From Tenrec ecaudatus (Eukaryota; Chordata; Mammalia; Afrosoricida; Tenrecidae), in NCBI RefSeq assembly GCF_050624435.1, contig NC_134547.1, forward strand, positions 29,746,419-29,810,418: DNA of 64,000 nt, written 5' to 3'. This document shows, in pieces, positions 1 to 12,727 of the stretch (its first letter is position 1; every line of letters starts with the position of its first letter). The position numbers and the translations under genes are program-made. The notes below the pieces were generated by a model that saw only the letters and a list, made by a program, of their open reading frames with translations, was not told where the DNA came from and made no database searches.

Positions 1-376
1 CTAGACCAAAGGAGAAAGTCAATGCCGTGAATTTTGCTGGTGAACAATACCAATGCTGGAGGAGAATCAGAAACGTACCACGGACGGCCAAAAGAGCAAA
101 CAGATCTGTCTTGGAGGAAGCACAGCCAGAGGACTCCCTGGAAGTGAGGATGGTGACACTTCATTTCACAAACTTTGGACATGTTACCAAGAGAGACCAG
201 ACGCTAGAAAAGGACACCGTGTCTGGTAAAGGCGGAGGGCCGTGACAAAGAGGAAGGCCTTGGTGAGAAGGACTGACTGATGAGGTAGAGTGGCTGCAAC
301 AACAGGCCCACGACTGGGCTGCATTCATTTCCTTCTGCTATCCACAGGGTCACTGTGAGGCCAAACTGATGCCGAA
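1..376 (+). mobile_element. RTE1-type LINE, 3' end fragment
   Basis: This is the 3' end of the endonuclease/reverse-transcriptase ORF and the tail of an RTE1-type non-LTR retrotransposon. The phrase encoding 'ACQKSKQICLGGSTA'-like residues and the 'caacaacaggcccacgactg' stretch match the conserved RTE 3' region repeated at 13.2-13.5 kb and 33.3-33.5 kb. Frames are broken. The copy enters from outside the window. Confidence 0.75.
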
Positions 377-552
377 GGAGCCTTGGCGCGGCAGTGGTTA
401 AGCATTCAGTTGGTCGCAGTGCACCGGCCGCTGTACTAGAGAAAGATGGGAGAGTGTTTCTGTGAGGAACGCAGCCTTGGGAATCCGGTGGGGTAATTCT
501 GTCCTCTAAGGCTGTTGGGAGTCAGAATCTGCTCTGTGGAAGTGGTTGTTAC
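376..552 (+). repeat. AfroSINE
   Basis: Afrotherian tRNA-derived SINE. In the plus sense these begin near 'ggagccctggtggc', carry pol III A- and B-box-like motifs (…gtggttaag…, …ggttcgaa…), and end near 'gagtcggaatcgactc'. This copy starts with ggagccttggcgcggcagtg, is moderately diverged, and directly abuts the RTE 3' end. Confidence 0.8.
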
Positions 553-698
553 TGAGCTAATCACTCCTTTGATAGGCATTGTTAAATATTCATACCAGCA
601 TGAGAGTTTGGGATTAAACTGTACTCCAAAAAATATGCATTGTGAATTTTAACACTCTTTGCCTATGGTTGTAATCCCATTTGGGAATGGGTTTATTG

Positions 699-1121
699 TT
701 ATGTTAATGAGACAGGATCAGTGGAGGGTGGGGTGCGCTTTATAAAAAGAGCCAAATGAGACAATGGGATAATTAGACCAGCAGAGATGGGTAAAGATTG
801 ATGACAAGCCACATGCTGGCCCACAACAGACAAGCAATGAGAACAAGAAATAAACCTGCTAAAGAAACTCACTGCGATTTTGCTGCCAATTGCTACCACA
901 AGTGGGTTGATTAATGAGAACAGGTATGAGGGGACAATGCACAGAGGAAAACATGCAAACAGTACTTACACATATGGAAAAACACTCAGGGCGGCTCCCA
1001 CCCAGAGGAGCACAGATTCCACTATACTGAGGGTGCCTGCAAGCACATTAATGCAACTGGGACCACGATGCTGAAAAAATGTTGAACTGGCAAAAGATGC
1101 ACCCCCATCCCTCCCCCACGT

Positions 1122-1158
<37 letters not shown>

Positions 1159-1660
1159 ACTACACTGTGACATTGTTTTGCACCTGTCACCTGGCAGAAG
1201 TGAAGGAAGTGAAGCAGGCTGTTAGGAAGCACTCTCCCAGACTGCAGCTGGGAGAGGCGTGGGGAACACCCATCAAATGACACATGTATTTGCCCTTAGA
1301 TCTAGGAAGCCCATGTCCAGTAATCACGCCAACATGAGACTCACGGAAGTACAAGCTGATGTGGGTGGGCAGTACTAAGAGATCAGAAATGAGCCAAATG
1401 CTCATCAAGAGCAGACGACGTGAGTAAACTATGGTTATCCTTGCAAAGGAGTATTAGCCATTTGCAAATAAGGGATAAGGAATATTTTTATATCTAAGAT
1501 TTTTGTTAAGTGAAGGAAAGCACAGTATTTTTGCTAAGTACAAGAAAGCATGACATATATATGATGCAGATTTGTATGTAAAAATGGGGCAATGAGAACA
1601 TATCGAGAAGTGTATTAGCAGTGGAAGAATAAACCCCCAAACTAACACAAAGGGTTACCT
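699..1660. other. Intronic stretch with an (AC)n microsatellite
   Basis: No gene or confidently classified repeat was recognised apart from a 31-base (AC)n tract at 1124-1154. The short open frames here show no coding signature. Confidence 0.6.
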
Positions 1661-1670
1661 CACTGCCAGG

Positions 1671-1878
1671 GAGAGAGCCTGGCTGGCATCACAGTGAGTT
1701 AAGAGCTGGGCTGCTGGCCCCAAGGTCAGCAACTTGACTCCACCAGCCGCTGTCCAGGAGAAAGAGAAGGCTGCCTTCCCATCAAGGTTTACAGCCCAGA
1801 AAACACACAGGGGTGGACCTTCTCTGTCCATGGGGCCACTATTGGTGGGAAAGGACTTGATGGGAGTGGGTTTTGTGA
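1671..1878 (+). repeat. AfroSINE
   Basis: The tRNA-like head (gagcctggctggcatcacag) and the 'ccaccagccgctg…gagaaag' block are visible. The usual tail near 'actctgtcc' is altered. Confidence 0.75.
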
Positions 1879-1964
1879 GGCACGGGTGGGCACAGGCTTC
1901 CCTGAGTGCTCCATGGTTCAGCTTCAATGCTGGAACTGGGCATTCTTTAAAAATAAAAGTTAAA

Positions 1965-2170
1965 AAAATTATAAATTATCAAGGGTCCATGAGGGAGGGT
2001 GGGGGAGGGAGGGAAAAAATGAGGAGCTGACACCAAGAGCTCAAGTAATAAGAAAATGTCTTGAAAATGAAGATGGCAACATAAGTACGAAGTGTTTGAC
2101 ACAATGGATGGATGGATGGATTGTTATAAGCTCTATAAAAGCCCCCAATAAAATGATTTTTTAAGAAGAA
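1965..2170 (+). mobile_element. LINE-like 3'-end repeat (short copy)
   Basis: This carries the terminal block of the family described at 6189-8236: 'aggagctga..ccaagagctcaag', then 'gatggatggattgt', then gcccccaataaaatgatt and an A-rich tail. It is 5' truncated. Confidence 0.85.
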
Positions 2171-2589
2171 AATAAACGAATATGTTTGTTAAAAAAATTT
2201 TAAGTGCCAAAAGTAAAATAAACCTACAGAGTTGATGACTTAGCTACACAAAGACCTGAGTGGCTGCCCATTGCTGGGGGATGTATCAAAGAACCCAAGG
2301 ACAACCTAAGCTGCCTCAGGCGGCCCTGGGGTTAGCAGCATTATCAGTGCTAGATTCCATCTACAGCAGGAAACAAGTAAGTGCTAATGCTAATATCAAG
2401 GTTTTAAGAAAAAGATACAAATATAAAGCAAACAAGTTAAAAGCATCCTATCCTAACTTTAAATGGAAAACAGCTATATGCATAATGTATTTTCTCTTAT
2501 GGAAAAAACTCTAAGCCTGTCCTCCCTTTGCCCACTTTAAAAGGCCTGAAAACAATGCAATAAATGTTTTTAGTTCCAAGACCGTCCCT

Positions 2590-2776
2590 GGATGGTACAA
2601 ATGGTTCACAAGCTCGGCGGCTTACTAGGAGGAACCTGGAGGTTAGATATACCATAGGTGCCCAGGAAGAAAGGCCTGGAGATCTAATTCTTTAAAAAGC
2701 CTAGTCATTGGAGCAGAGTTCTACACAAGGGGTGACCACGAGTCAGATTCAACTCTGTGGAACCTGTTTTTCAAAC
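2590..2776 (+). repeat. AfroSINE, diverged variant
   Basis: The 'aagaaaggcctggagatctaattc' and 'gagcagagttctac…gagtcagattcaactc' blocks belong to the SINE variant whose body resembles the RTE-associated AfroSINE subgroup. The head is eroded. Confidence 0.6.
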
Positions 2777-2779
2777 TTT

Positions 2780-3295
2780 TTAATTAAATGTTTTAATACC
2801 CAGATTGTGGTCCCTAAACGGCACTAAAATGAAATAGGGCACCTGGAGAAATGGCTGGTTCCAAGTCAGGGGTAAGAAATATCAATGGGCATGCAACAGC
2901 TTCTCATGCACCACGCCAAGGGCATTTTCAAACGTCACTAGGGTCATGGCAAAGACAAGACAGTAGGAACCAAAGTTTTCAAAATAAGGAAAAGTGAGAT
3001 GCAACTATAAACAAGTAAAAACCCTGTCATCTTAGCTTTAAACAGAAAATAGCTATATTCACCATGGATTTGCGGACTTCAGCCTGAAGGTGATGCCATG
3101 GCCGAAGAGAAAAACCTGAATCTAATTCAATGGAATGAACGTGAAGGACTGAAGCACGGTCTTTTCTGCCTTTCCTTAATGAATTAAACCTATGGACTAC
3201 CCATTAGTAGACAAGAAAATACTACTTTGGACCGAATTCCATCTACTCTTCATGGAAGGAAAATGAAATAAAATCCCACTATTTGTCAGTCTTAC
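2780..3295. other. Unclassified intronic sequence
   Basis: Nothing recognisable on either strand. No conserved open frame and no terminal repeats. Confidence 0.5.
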
Positions 3296-3297
3296 GG

Positions 3298-3468
3298 ACA
3301 TTGTGGGCTAGGAGTTGGGCAGCAACCCACAAGGTTCACACACAACAATCACACCTTTGAAGAAAGATGGGGTTATCTGCTTCCCCAAGGACTTATCCTT
3401 CAGAAACCCTATATAGGGCCCTGTAAGACTGTAAGCTAGCATTGACTCGATGCCAAGTGGTTTTATTA
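3298..3468 (+). repeat. AfroSINE
   Basis: Diverged copy. The 'gaagaaagatggggttatctgcttcc' body and the 'gcattgactcgatgcc' tail are recognisable. Confidence 0.6.
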
Positions 3469-3845
3469 TGGAGCTAATAGTTCGAGATAACCATCAGGAA
3501 TTGTGCCTTATCATCAGTCAAAAAGCATTTGCAAAGAAAATAGTGGATTAGTTTATCTTAACTCAGAAACAGACAGCTACAAATTATATGAGGGAGTTTG
3601 AAAATTAAACGGAAGATAATGAACATTTCCCATGAATTTTTTGAAGCCCTGTTTGTATATTTAGATAGGAATCCTGAATTTGAGCAAGCCTGGATCTAAC
3701 AACCAATTAATGGGAAATACACTCGGGGGATGGGGCCGAGCTGGGAGGCAAGGAGAGGAGCATTACATAAAGCATAAAAGGGGTTATCCCACCCTAAGTG
3801 AGTTTTTTTCAAAGCTATGTGTTTAAATTTTTTTATAAAACTATA

Positions 3846-4190
3846 TCACTTTCAAAGCACTCTCTACTACATTCTTTGAAACATTTTTCAGACTCAACTG
3901 CTTGGATGGCTGACAGCACCTCCCTTGCTTTTTCTTCACCTCTTTTATGTTAAATTGCTGTCTTCATTGTCCCTCTTCATTCTTGGAAACAAAATGAAGT
4001 CACATAGTGCTAGGTCAGGTGAGCAAGGTAGGTGGGACTGAGAGAGACATGCTGTTTTTTGGCAAAAACTGGTGCACTGAGATGGCTGCATGAGCAGGTG
4101 CATCGTCATGGTGGCAAAACCAGTCTCCTGTCTACCACAAATCAGGCCTTTTTTTGTCTCACAGTTACACAATCTTTCCAGATCTTCTAG
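3846..4190 (-). pseudogene. mariner transposase relic
   Basis: On the minus strand an open stretch reads …SHLPCSPDLALCDFILFPRMKRD…. This is the C-terminal catalytic block of mariner transposases, where the family has HPPYSPDLAPCDFFLFP and the third catalytic Asp is in CDF. Upstream in the same sense, a Thr-Gly-Phe-Ala-Thr-Met-Thr-Met-His stretch corresponds to the region around the family's HHDNAPAH motif, but the key residues are replaced. The frame is only partly intact and the terminal repeats were not identified. It is a dead DNA-transposon fragment in DPY19L3 intron 4, next to exon 4. Confidence 0.75.
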
Positions 4191-4455
4191 GTGACGCCAC
4201 TGGGTGCACTAACTCAGAGCGAGTTGCTCGATGCTCACCTACTACGAAATCTCTGCTCTGTCCAGTGCAATTCCGGTTTTGGGGTGTACCCCCTAATATA
4301 GAACTTCCAGAGCATAGTATTTTCATAAACCAATTAGATACTCACAAGGAAAGAGATATACAAGTTCCCAAAACAAAACAAGTTTTGCATAATGTCTTGC
4401 CTGAAATACTGTAAAGAACCAAAAGGCCCCAGGTGGCGATATTAGCTGTCATTAC

Positions 4456-4546
4456 CTTGCTTGAGAGTTGGTGCCTCCAACATTTGCTTGTAGTAGGAAT
4501 AGTACAGTCCACATTCCGTCCTGAAGGAGATTTCTCGCTCCACTTC
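4456..4546 (-). CDS. DPY19L3: DPY19L3 coding exon 4 (luminal loop 1)
   Basis: The exon is 91 bases, 30 codons plus one base. The acceptor is tagctttatttcag before 4546 and the donor is CAAG then gtaatg below 4456. The translation starts EVEREISFRTECGLYYSYY and ends EAPTLKQ, matching the conserved luminal loop 1 of DPY19L3. The family's conserved acidic residues and the paired YY motif are present. It joins exon 3 in phase 0 across an intron of about 36.45 kb. An antisense AfroSINE lies about 170 bases before the acceptor but does not touch it. The next exon lies beyond the left edge of the window. Confidence 0.96.
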
Positions 4547-4714
4547 CTGAAATAAAGCTAGGCTTTGGTTATCTATCGTCACTGCAGAAATAAGAAACAG
4601 AAACAAATTCGAAGAGAAAAAACTCTGAAACAAGAGTTTCAAAAAGCGTGCCACACAAGAACAGAAGGCTGGTAATTGAAGTGGAGTGGTGAGTAAAAAA
4701 AAGAAAACATATCC

Positions 4715-4903
4715 TTTGTTGTTAAGCCAATTCTGACACATGGTGACCCGAAAGGCCAGACCAGAATTCTCCAGACTTCTAACTATATAATCTTTGTAGC
4801 AGTGGGCTACTATATCTTTCTCCCAAGGAGTGGCTGGTGGGTTTGAACTGTCCACCTTTCAGCTATCAGCTGAATGTCTGACCATTAAACCACCAGGCTC
4901 CTT
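4715..4903 (-). repeat. AfroSINE
   Basis: In the plus sense it reads from 'ccaattctgacacatggtgac' through 'gctggtgggtttgaactgtcc' to 'accaccaggctcc'. This is a fairly complete copy lying in intron 3 close to exon 4. Confidence 0.85.
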
Positions 4904-4906
4904 TTC

Positions 4907-6185
4907 TCCTGGTAAAATGGAAAAATTAAAAACGAATCTTCCTAGGATTGTCCTGAGGCTTCGAGATAATCCAGTTCTAGAGATCACAGTTCTCCATCAG
5001 TGTCAACTGCTACCTAACTGCACCATCTACCACCTTGACCCTGCCCAGGAAGGTCCCCTCCCTTTGGCAGTCCATGAGAACTTCAATTCAAAGGCACTTG
5101 GTGAATGTGGGTGGTTTAGTCTGAAAGCTGAATTTTAACTCCATTTTTACATCCTGACATGAACGTCTAGAATCCATGCTGAGTTTTAAAAGCAGCTTAT
5201 CTAACAGCAGTTCCTTAAGCTTGTCCTGACCTAACCTTATTCAAACAGGAAATATGCTTTTCCCAGAAGGTCTTGGCTATGTTCGAGCAGATACAAGGTG
5301 TGATAGCTGATGCACAGCCACACCAACAAATCTTTACAATGCAGCCTGAGAAACAGCCAGGATTGCGTGGGGCGAACATTAGAAAACCCAGGCAACGGCA
5401 AATCTGAAATGAAGGGCTTCAGCCCTAATTTGACAATTGCATCTTGAACTGAATAAAGATTTTCGGTTTGGTTTTCTAAAGAACCCAAACCAATTGCTGT
5501 CAGGTTGATTCTGCCTCACAGTGCCCCGATGTTTCCAAAGTCTGCAGTTTCACAGAGACCCAGGGCCTCACCGTCCTCCCTTCGACTTGCTAATTGGTTC
5601 TTGAAATATCCTCAGCGAGTTTTACTTGTACGTAGCCTTGTTACTTAATCTCCACATTCTGTGGGGTCATCTTTGGAATGTGCACAAATAGGAATCTTTT
5701 CCAGTTGGTTGGCCAAGTAGTCATCAGCTTGTGGTAATATTTCAATTGATAACCTATTAATTCTAGGAACCTTATTCTTTGCTAATAATTTCACTGTAGC
5801 CTTTTCCTTCAATATCATTGGTTCTTGATCTGATCATATACTACCTCTTGAAATGATTGAACACTGGCCGATATGGTTTCCTACATGACTGCTTATTCCT
5901 TCTAGCTTCATAGATCTCAGTAAGTAGCAAGGTGGGATTCCGTGACTCATGTTAAGATGAGCCAATAGTTCATTTCCTACTGTTCTCCCTCCTCATGTAA
6001 CTAGGTTACTTACCTCACGCTATTTTCTCTTTTTTTAAAAGAAGAATTAGAAATAGTCCCTCTACACTCATGTAATACTCAGAATAAACTTACATTTTTA
6101 TTTCTTGGAGTTTTGATTATTTTTAACACTACTTTTATAGGTGTTTAAATTTTATAGATGTTAAAATAATTCTTTTAAAAGTAAA
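4907..6185. other. Unclassified intronic sequence
   Basis: Ordinary AT-rich DNA of DPY19L3 intron 3. No gene, terminal repeat or known interspersed repeat was recognised. Confidence 0.5.
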
Positions 6186-6188
6186 ACA

Positions 6189-8236
6189 AGTAGAGGGGTC
6201 AGACTTCAACTCGGTACTCCAATACATGAATGCAACATACCAGTATGAAGCACAATAGAGAGGTCTAAGGGGCCGACCCCAATCCCTGGACTGCTCCCCT
6301 CCCCACAGAAGAATTTACTTTAGAGGACAGCACTGAAGCTACAGCTCAGAGAGGACATCTCTGATCAGAGAACACATGAGCAAATGACGGGGGAGGAAGA
6401 GAGAGTGAAGCACATCCTGGTCCACCAAACCCTGAGGATGATATTCCTGCTCAGAGCAGCCAATGCACAGAGAAGGCCATAGGCCCGGCCCCACTATGAG
6501 ACACGAAATACCTCACTGACTCATAGCACTGCAGGGGACAATACTAGAGACAGAGTGCAGGAACTGTGTCCGATCTGACACCACCACACCAAGGAAAAAC
6601 ACTAAAGGTGTGCAACAGAACAGCAAGGGGAGCAGAGCAACGAAGTTCCCAGGGAATATCAAAATTAGATTTTGGGACCAGGGTGTGGCACCCTGTCAGA
6701 CTCAACTGGAAAACACCCCTAAAGGTCAACAAACAGACCTGGAACTATTTATAGGCTTTTCTTTTTGTTATAGCTGTTTTGTTTTCTTTTGTTAACTTTG
6801 TTTTCCTCTGTCTGTTTTTTGTGCTTATTATTGTCTCTGCCTGTCTGTCTAGATAAGATAGGCAGAATAAACAATCTGGAGGAGAAAATAATGGGACCAG
6901 CAGTTGAGGAGGGTGGGGCACGGGAAAGGGGAAGGTGGGGGAAAGAAAGTGGGTGTTAACAAATCCAGGAACAAGGGAACAATAGGTAATCTAAAATCAA
7001 CGGCGAGGAGGGAGTAGGATGCCTGGTAGGACTTAATCAAGGGTAGCAATGTAACCAAGAGAAATTAATGAAAGCCAAAAGAAGGCCGAACATGATGGTG
7101 GGACAAGAGGAAAGTAAAAGGAAATAGAGGAAAGAACTAGGAGGCTAAGGGCATTTATAGAGGTCTAAATACAGGCATGTGCATATGTAAATATATTTAT
7201 ATATGATGATAGGGAAGAGATCTGTGTACATATATCTGTAGGTTTAGTATTAAGGTAGCAGATGGACATTGGGCCTCTACTCAAGTACTCCCTCAACGCA
7301 GGAACACTTTTATTAACCTGGCATTCTATGATGCTCGCCTTTCCAACCAAATCACCGAAGACAAAGCAGGCACATATGCAAATGTGGTGAAGAAAGCTAA
7401 TGGTGCCCGGCTATCAACAGATATAGTGTCCGGGGTCTTAAAGGCTTGAAGATAAACAAGCGGCCATCTAGCTGAGAAGCAAAAAAGCCCACATGGAATA
7501 AGCACACCAGCTTGTGTGATCACGAGATCAATAGGATCAGGAATCAGGCATCAAAGAACAAAATATCCTATCAATGTGAATGAGGGGGAGGTTGTAGTGG
7601 ACCCAAAGCCCATCTGCAGGCAACTGGACATCCCCTTACAGAATGGTTGCAGGGAGGAGATGAGCCATTGAGGATGCAGTATAGCACTGATGAAACATAC
7701 AATTCTCCTCTAGTTCTTTAATGCTTCCTCCCCCCAACTCTCATGAACCCAATTCTACTTTACAAATCCGGCTAGACCAGAGGATGGTTGTACACTGGTA
7801 CAGATGGGAGCTAGAAACACAGGGAATCCAGGACAGATCAACCCCTCAGGACCAATAGTGAGAGTATCTTCCCTTACCAGGAGGGGAAGGGGAAGGTGTG
7901 GGGAGAAAGGGAGAACCCATCACAATGAGCTACATATAACCCCCCTCCCAGAGGAACGGACAACACAAAAGTGGGTGAAGGGAGACATCGGACAGTGTAA
8001 AACATGACAAAATAATAATAATTAAAAAAACTATCGAAGGTTCGTGAGGGAGGGAGGATGGGGGAAAAATGAGGAGCTGATACCAAGGGCTCAAGTAGAA
8101 AGAAAATGTTTTAAAAATGATGATTGCAACAAATGTACAAATGTTCTTGACACATGGATGTATGTATGGATTGTGATAAAAGTTGTATGAGCCCCCAATA
8201 AAATGATTTATTAAAAGATAAAAAACTGGTTTCAAA
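6189..8236 (+). mobile_element. LINE-like non-coding retroelement, ~2 kb copy A
   Basis: A long non-coding repeat running from a 'gacttcaactcggtactcc' start to gcccccaataaaatgattta plus an A-rich tail. Internal landmarks are 'ggtcttaaaggcttgaagat', 'acaagcggccatctagctga' and 'accaagggctcaagtagaaa'. The first two resemble what I recall of afrotherian L1 3' UTRs, so I read it as an L1-family 3' end, though no ORF2 is attached. The A-rich sequence aaaagtaaaa flanks both sides (about 6176 and 8236) and may be a target-site duplication. Most other members in the window are 5'-truncated. Confidence 0.75.
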
Positions 8237-8239
8237 AGT

Positions 8240-8950
8240 AAAAATAAATGAGTAAGATAAAATAAAACTTTAAAAAAGCATTACCTTATCATTTTATGGG
8301 ATAATAGGGAAGTGTAAAAATATTCCCAAAATAAATAATTATAATTGTGTATATATTATACACTAGCCTAAAATTAACAGTATTATATGAGATCAATATG
8401 TTTTGCCTTTTTATTCTAAAGACTATATGGTCTTTTTTTGTAAGATAAGAAAGATCCTTTATATGAATTTTATTGAGACAAGTATAACCTTGGTGGAAAG
8501 ATGTTCATATAGGCAAACAAATAGATGGACTATTAAGTTACTTTTAGAAAAATAGCCAATCTCACAGACTTGAAAATGTAAAGTAATATTTATTAGTCAA
8601 TTTTGTTACAAAATGCTTTTTATTAAATTTAAACCCTAACTCAACATGGAGGCAATTACTAATTAGGCCTATCACTATTCTTAGATCCTGTACTTGATAT
8701 ATATACCCTCTCCTCAGTTATTACATGGTGAGATTCCCAAGACCAGGTAATTATGCCAAAATGGAGGATAAGCACATTGATATTCAAAATGTAATGATTA
8801 CATCAATGCATACTTACCAACTTACATCATTAAACAACTTCCAAATCACTGAAAATCATAATCTAGACAAGTTGACAAATAACCGTAATCATCTTATCTT
8901 GGCATTACTCTTGCCTTGTATAGCAGCCTTTATTACTGTCAACTGTAGAC
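8240..8950. other. AT-rich unclassified sequence
   Basis: No repeat or gene could be named between two copies of the LINE-like 3'-end family. Strongly AT-rich. Confidence 0.5.
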
Positions 8951-10372
8951 CATTTTTTAAAAAACATTTTATTAGGGCTCATATAACTCTTATCACAATC
9001 CATACATACACATACATCAATTGTATAAAGCTCATCCCTACATTCTTTGCCTTAATCATTTTCAAAGCATTTGCTCTCCACTTAAGCCCTTTGCATCAGG
9101 TCCCCCTCCCACTCCCCCCTCCCTCATGAGCCCTTGATAATTTATAGATTATTATTTTGTCTTATCTTGCCCTATCCAACGTCTCCCTTCATCCCTTCTC
9201 TGTTGTCTGTCCCCCAAGGAGGTCACATGTAGATTCTTGTAATCAGTTCCCCCTTTCCAAACCCCTCATCCCCTGGTTCTGAAGGTATCATCCACCCTGG
9301 ATTCCCTGTGCCTCCAGCTTCTATATGCACCAGTGTACAACCTCTGCTCTATCCAGTCTTGAAAGGTAGAATTCAGATCATGGTAGTTTGGCGGGGGGGG
9401 GGGGGGGGGGGGGGGAAGAAAGCATCCAGGATATGGGGGAAAGCTGTATTCTTCATCGGTGCTCCATTGCACCCTTACTGACTCATCTCCTCCCTTAGAC
9501 CCCTCTGTGAGGGGGTCTCCAGTGGCTGACAAATGGGCTTTGGGTCTCTACTCTGTACTTCCCCCTTCATTCACTATGGTAAGATTTTTGTTTTTGATGA
9601 TGCCTTATCCCTGATCCCTTTGGCACCTCGTGATCGCACAGGCTGGTGTGCTTCTTCCATGTGGGCTTTGTTGCTTCTGAGTTAGATGGCCGCTTGTTCA
9701 CCTTCAAGCCTTTAAGACCCCAGACACTATCTCTTTTGATAGCCAGGCACCATGAGCTTTTTTCACCACATTTGCTTATGCACCCCTTTAGTCCTCGGCG
9801 ATTGTATCATGGAGGTGTGCAGCCAATGAGATGATTTTTTGTTCTTTGATGCCTGATAACTGATCCCTTCGGGACCACGTAATCACACAGGCTGGTGTGT
9901 TCTTCCATGTGGGCTTTGTTGCTTCTGAGCTAGATGGCCGCTTGTTTATCTTCAAGTCTTTAAGACCCCAAACACTATCTCTTTTGATAGCCGAGTACCA
10001 TCAGCTTTCTTCACCACATTTACTTGTTCACCCGTTTTGGCTTCAGCAGTTGTGTCAGGAGGGTGAGCATCATAGAATGCCAATTTAATAGAAGAAAGTA
10101 TTCATGCGTTGAGGGAGTGCTTGAGTAGAGGCCCAAGGTCCTTTCGCCACCTTAACACTAAACCTCTAACTATAGACACATAGATCTATTTCCATATATA
10201 TATATATTTGCATGTACATGTCTTTGTCTAGACCTCTATAAATGCCCTTTGTCTCCTAGCTCTTTCATCTATTTCCCTTGACTTTCCTCCTGCCTCACTA
10301 TCATGCTCTGTGCCCACCTGGGTTACAGCTATACCTCTTCTTTACGTAACCTTACCCTTGATCATTCCCTAC
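8951..10372 (-). mobile_element. LINE-like 3'-end repeat, copy C (with internal duplication)
   Basis: Antisense copy beginning (its 3' end) at 'aaacattttattagggctca' and running to about 10372. It belongs to the subgroup ending 'gcccctaataaaatg'. A block of about 240 bases occurs twice in tandem (about 9640-9835 and 9890-10085). A 23-base G-run at 9393-9415 has expanded from a C-rich site in the family. Confidence 0.8.
9393..9415. repeat. (G)23 homopolymer
   Basis: Twenty-three consecutive G residues inside copy C. The homologous site in other copies is a short run of about five to seven C/G, so this is a local expansion. Its length is prone to sequencing error. Confidence 0.95.
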
Positions 10373-10789
10373 CAACTGTACATCATTAAGAGAGGAATCA
10401 TCAGATACTTTTTTTCCTGTCATGAAGGTGAAATCTCAGATGTAAGAGGGTGTACATGGAACTGAAGCAAAAGTTATAAACCACATCCTTACAGAGCCTT
10501 ACACGTCAGTGTTCAATAAACAATATCTTAGTGTCTATAACATATTGTCCTAAAATGTAATTCCACTAATGTTATATTATACCACTTGCATCTATCACAA
10601 ACCCAACTTTATTGGGGGAAGATGATAATCACAGAGCATCTTACTTACTAGCCAATTAATGTATCTGTTAATTGTTTCTCTTACTTCAGATAGTAATAAA
10701 AATCACATTAAAAACCAAACCAAACCACTCTTGTTAGTTAGCTTCAAACCTGGAAATTACTTAATATTATTTCTCTTACGCTTTACCAC
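10373..10789. other. Unclassified intronic sequence
   Basis: AT-rich; nothing recognised. Confidence 0.45.
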
Positions 10790-12139
10790 ACAGTGGCTTA
10801 TGTGTTGCTGTGATGTGGCAAGGTATGCCACTGGTGTTTCATACACCAGGTGTCACCCGGGGTGGGCAGATTTCAGTAGAGCCTCCAGATTATGAAGAAG
10901 GACCTTGTGAGGTATTTCTGAAAAAAGTTCTACCACTGAGAAGCTTACGGGTAATACCAGAATGCTGTCTGACATAGTACCTCAGATGAGCCCCACACGT
11001 TGAAGGGACTCAAAATATGTCCGGGGAAGAGCTGCCTCATCAAAACATAGCCAACTTTAATGACGTGCAGGATCTTTGCTTGCTACTAACCTAACATGGC
11101 ACCACATGAGATGGCACAGCTGCACACATCCATGAGTAACTGGAATATGATATGTACCAAGAATGAAGGAAAATTGTCAAAAATGAAACAGAACCTATAC
11201 TCAATCAAGGGCTTTGAAATTCTAGAATAGAGTGACTTCAGTTTGTTCTTATGTCACCAAGAGCAACAGAGCAGTTTTTCTCAAAGATTGAAATGACAAC
11301 TAATGACTACTGTTACTGCTATGAAAGATACCACATCAGCAGCAACTATAGACACTAAAACAATATTAAAAGCATTTCAACAATACAACGCAGCACTGGA
11401 GGCTCTGTGGCAAGAAGGTACCAGGCCAACAGACTGGACAAAATCCATATTCATGCCCATGTCAAAGAATCACCATCTAACGTAAGATGGACTTAATCAA
11501 ACAATATCATTTATATCACAAGGAGGTAAAATTTTGGTGGAGAAAAATTCTAAATGGTTGCATTGCTTCTTGGCCAAGCTCAAAGGTGAAAAAAAGCCGC
11601 AGCAGCAAATCAACAGGAATTCAAGCCAGATTCAGCGGAGGAAGCGGATCAAGGGATATCACTTATGACAGATGGATTTTGGCCTAGAACAGAATACCAG
11701 AAAGATGTTTATCTGTGCTTTAATGACAGTGGAAAGGCACTGGATTGTGTGGATCATATTGTGAATGCCTACAAAGAGCGAGAATTTCAGAACACCTACA
11801 CGTGCTTATGCAGAACCCACCCACAGATCCAGAGGCAGCTGTTCAAACACAAGGGCATACTAGGCTATATACTTTTTACCAGATGGAGAGGCTTCAAAAA
11901 TGCATGGAAAAATAGAAATTAGAGACAATGGATATTTCCCACACACTTTCTAAAGCCCCTGTTGTTTAGTCAATCAGCATGCTGAGCGAATAATATGGGC
12001 AGCTGAAGTGCGTCAGGACTGGAGGAATATGCAGATGACATAAACTTGCTTGCTGCAAGGTGAGCGCTTAAAGGACTGACTGATGGAAAAGCAGGGATTA
12101 CACTTAAAACGGAGAACAAAACCCTTCATAGCCACGTCA

Positions 12140-12475
12140 TGATCCAACATCACGATGTGGGATGAAAGAGAGCTTATAGAAACACCTCAGGAACAAAAAT
12201 GGGAGTAGCAATACCAGGAGAAAGGTGCGGAGGGAAGGGGAGGAAGGGGGATGAACAACAGAAACCGTGGAGGGAGACAGCGGTCAGTGTAAAATGTATC
12301 AAGGGGTCACAAGGGTGGGGAAAAAAGAAGAGCTGATACCAAGGGTTCAAATACAAAGTAAGTGTTTAGATAATAATGATGGCAACACATGAACAAATAT
12401 ATCTGATACAATTGATGTGTGAATTGTTACAAGAGCTGTAAGAGCCCTAATAAAATGATCTTTTAAAAAAATGTT
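12140..12475 (+). mobile_element. LINE-like 3'-end repeat inside RTE copy
   Basis: Diverged copy ending 'gagccctaataaaatgatc' with an A-rich tail, placed between two consecutive pieces of the RTE and therefore younger than it. Confidence 0.75.
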
Positions 12476-12727
12476 TCCTAGAAAGAAAAAACCCAGTCAC
12501 TTAAGTTGTGAAGGATTTAGATTTGCTTGGGCCCACAATCAACACCCGGGGGAGCCACAGTCAGGAAACGGGTGACACACAGCACTGGACGAATCGGTTG
12601 CAGAACCTCTCTGAAGTGTTAGAAGGCAAAGATGCCACTCTGAAGACTAAGGCGCATTTCAACCACCTCATAGGCATGAGACCACTGGACAATGAATAAG
12701 GAAAGCTGAAGGATTGGTGCCTTAGAG

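Noticed and set aside
376-552. tRNA gene suggested by A/B-box-like motifs in SINEs
   Set aside because: AfroSINE heads are tRNA-derived but do not fold as intact tRNAs, and the body and tail identify them as SINEs.
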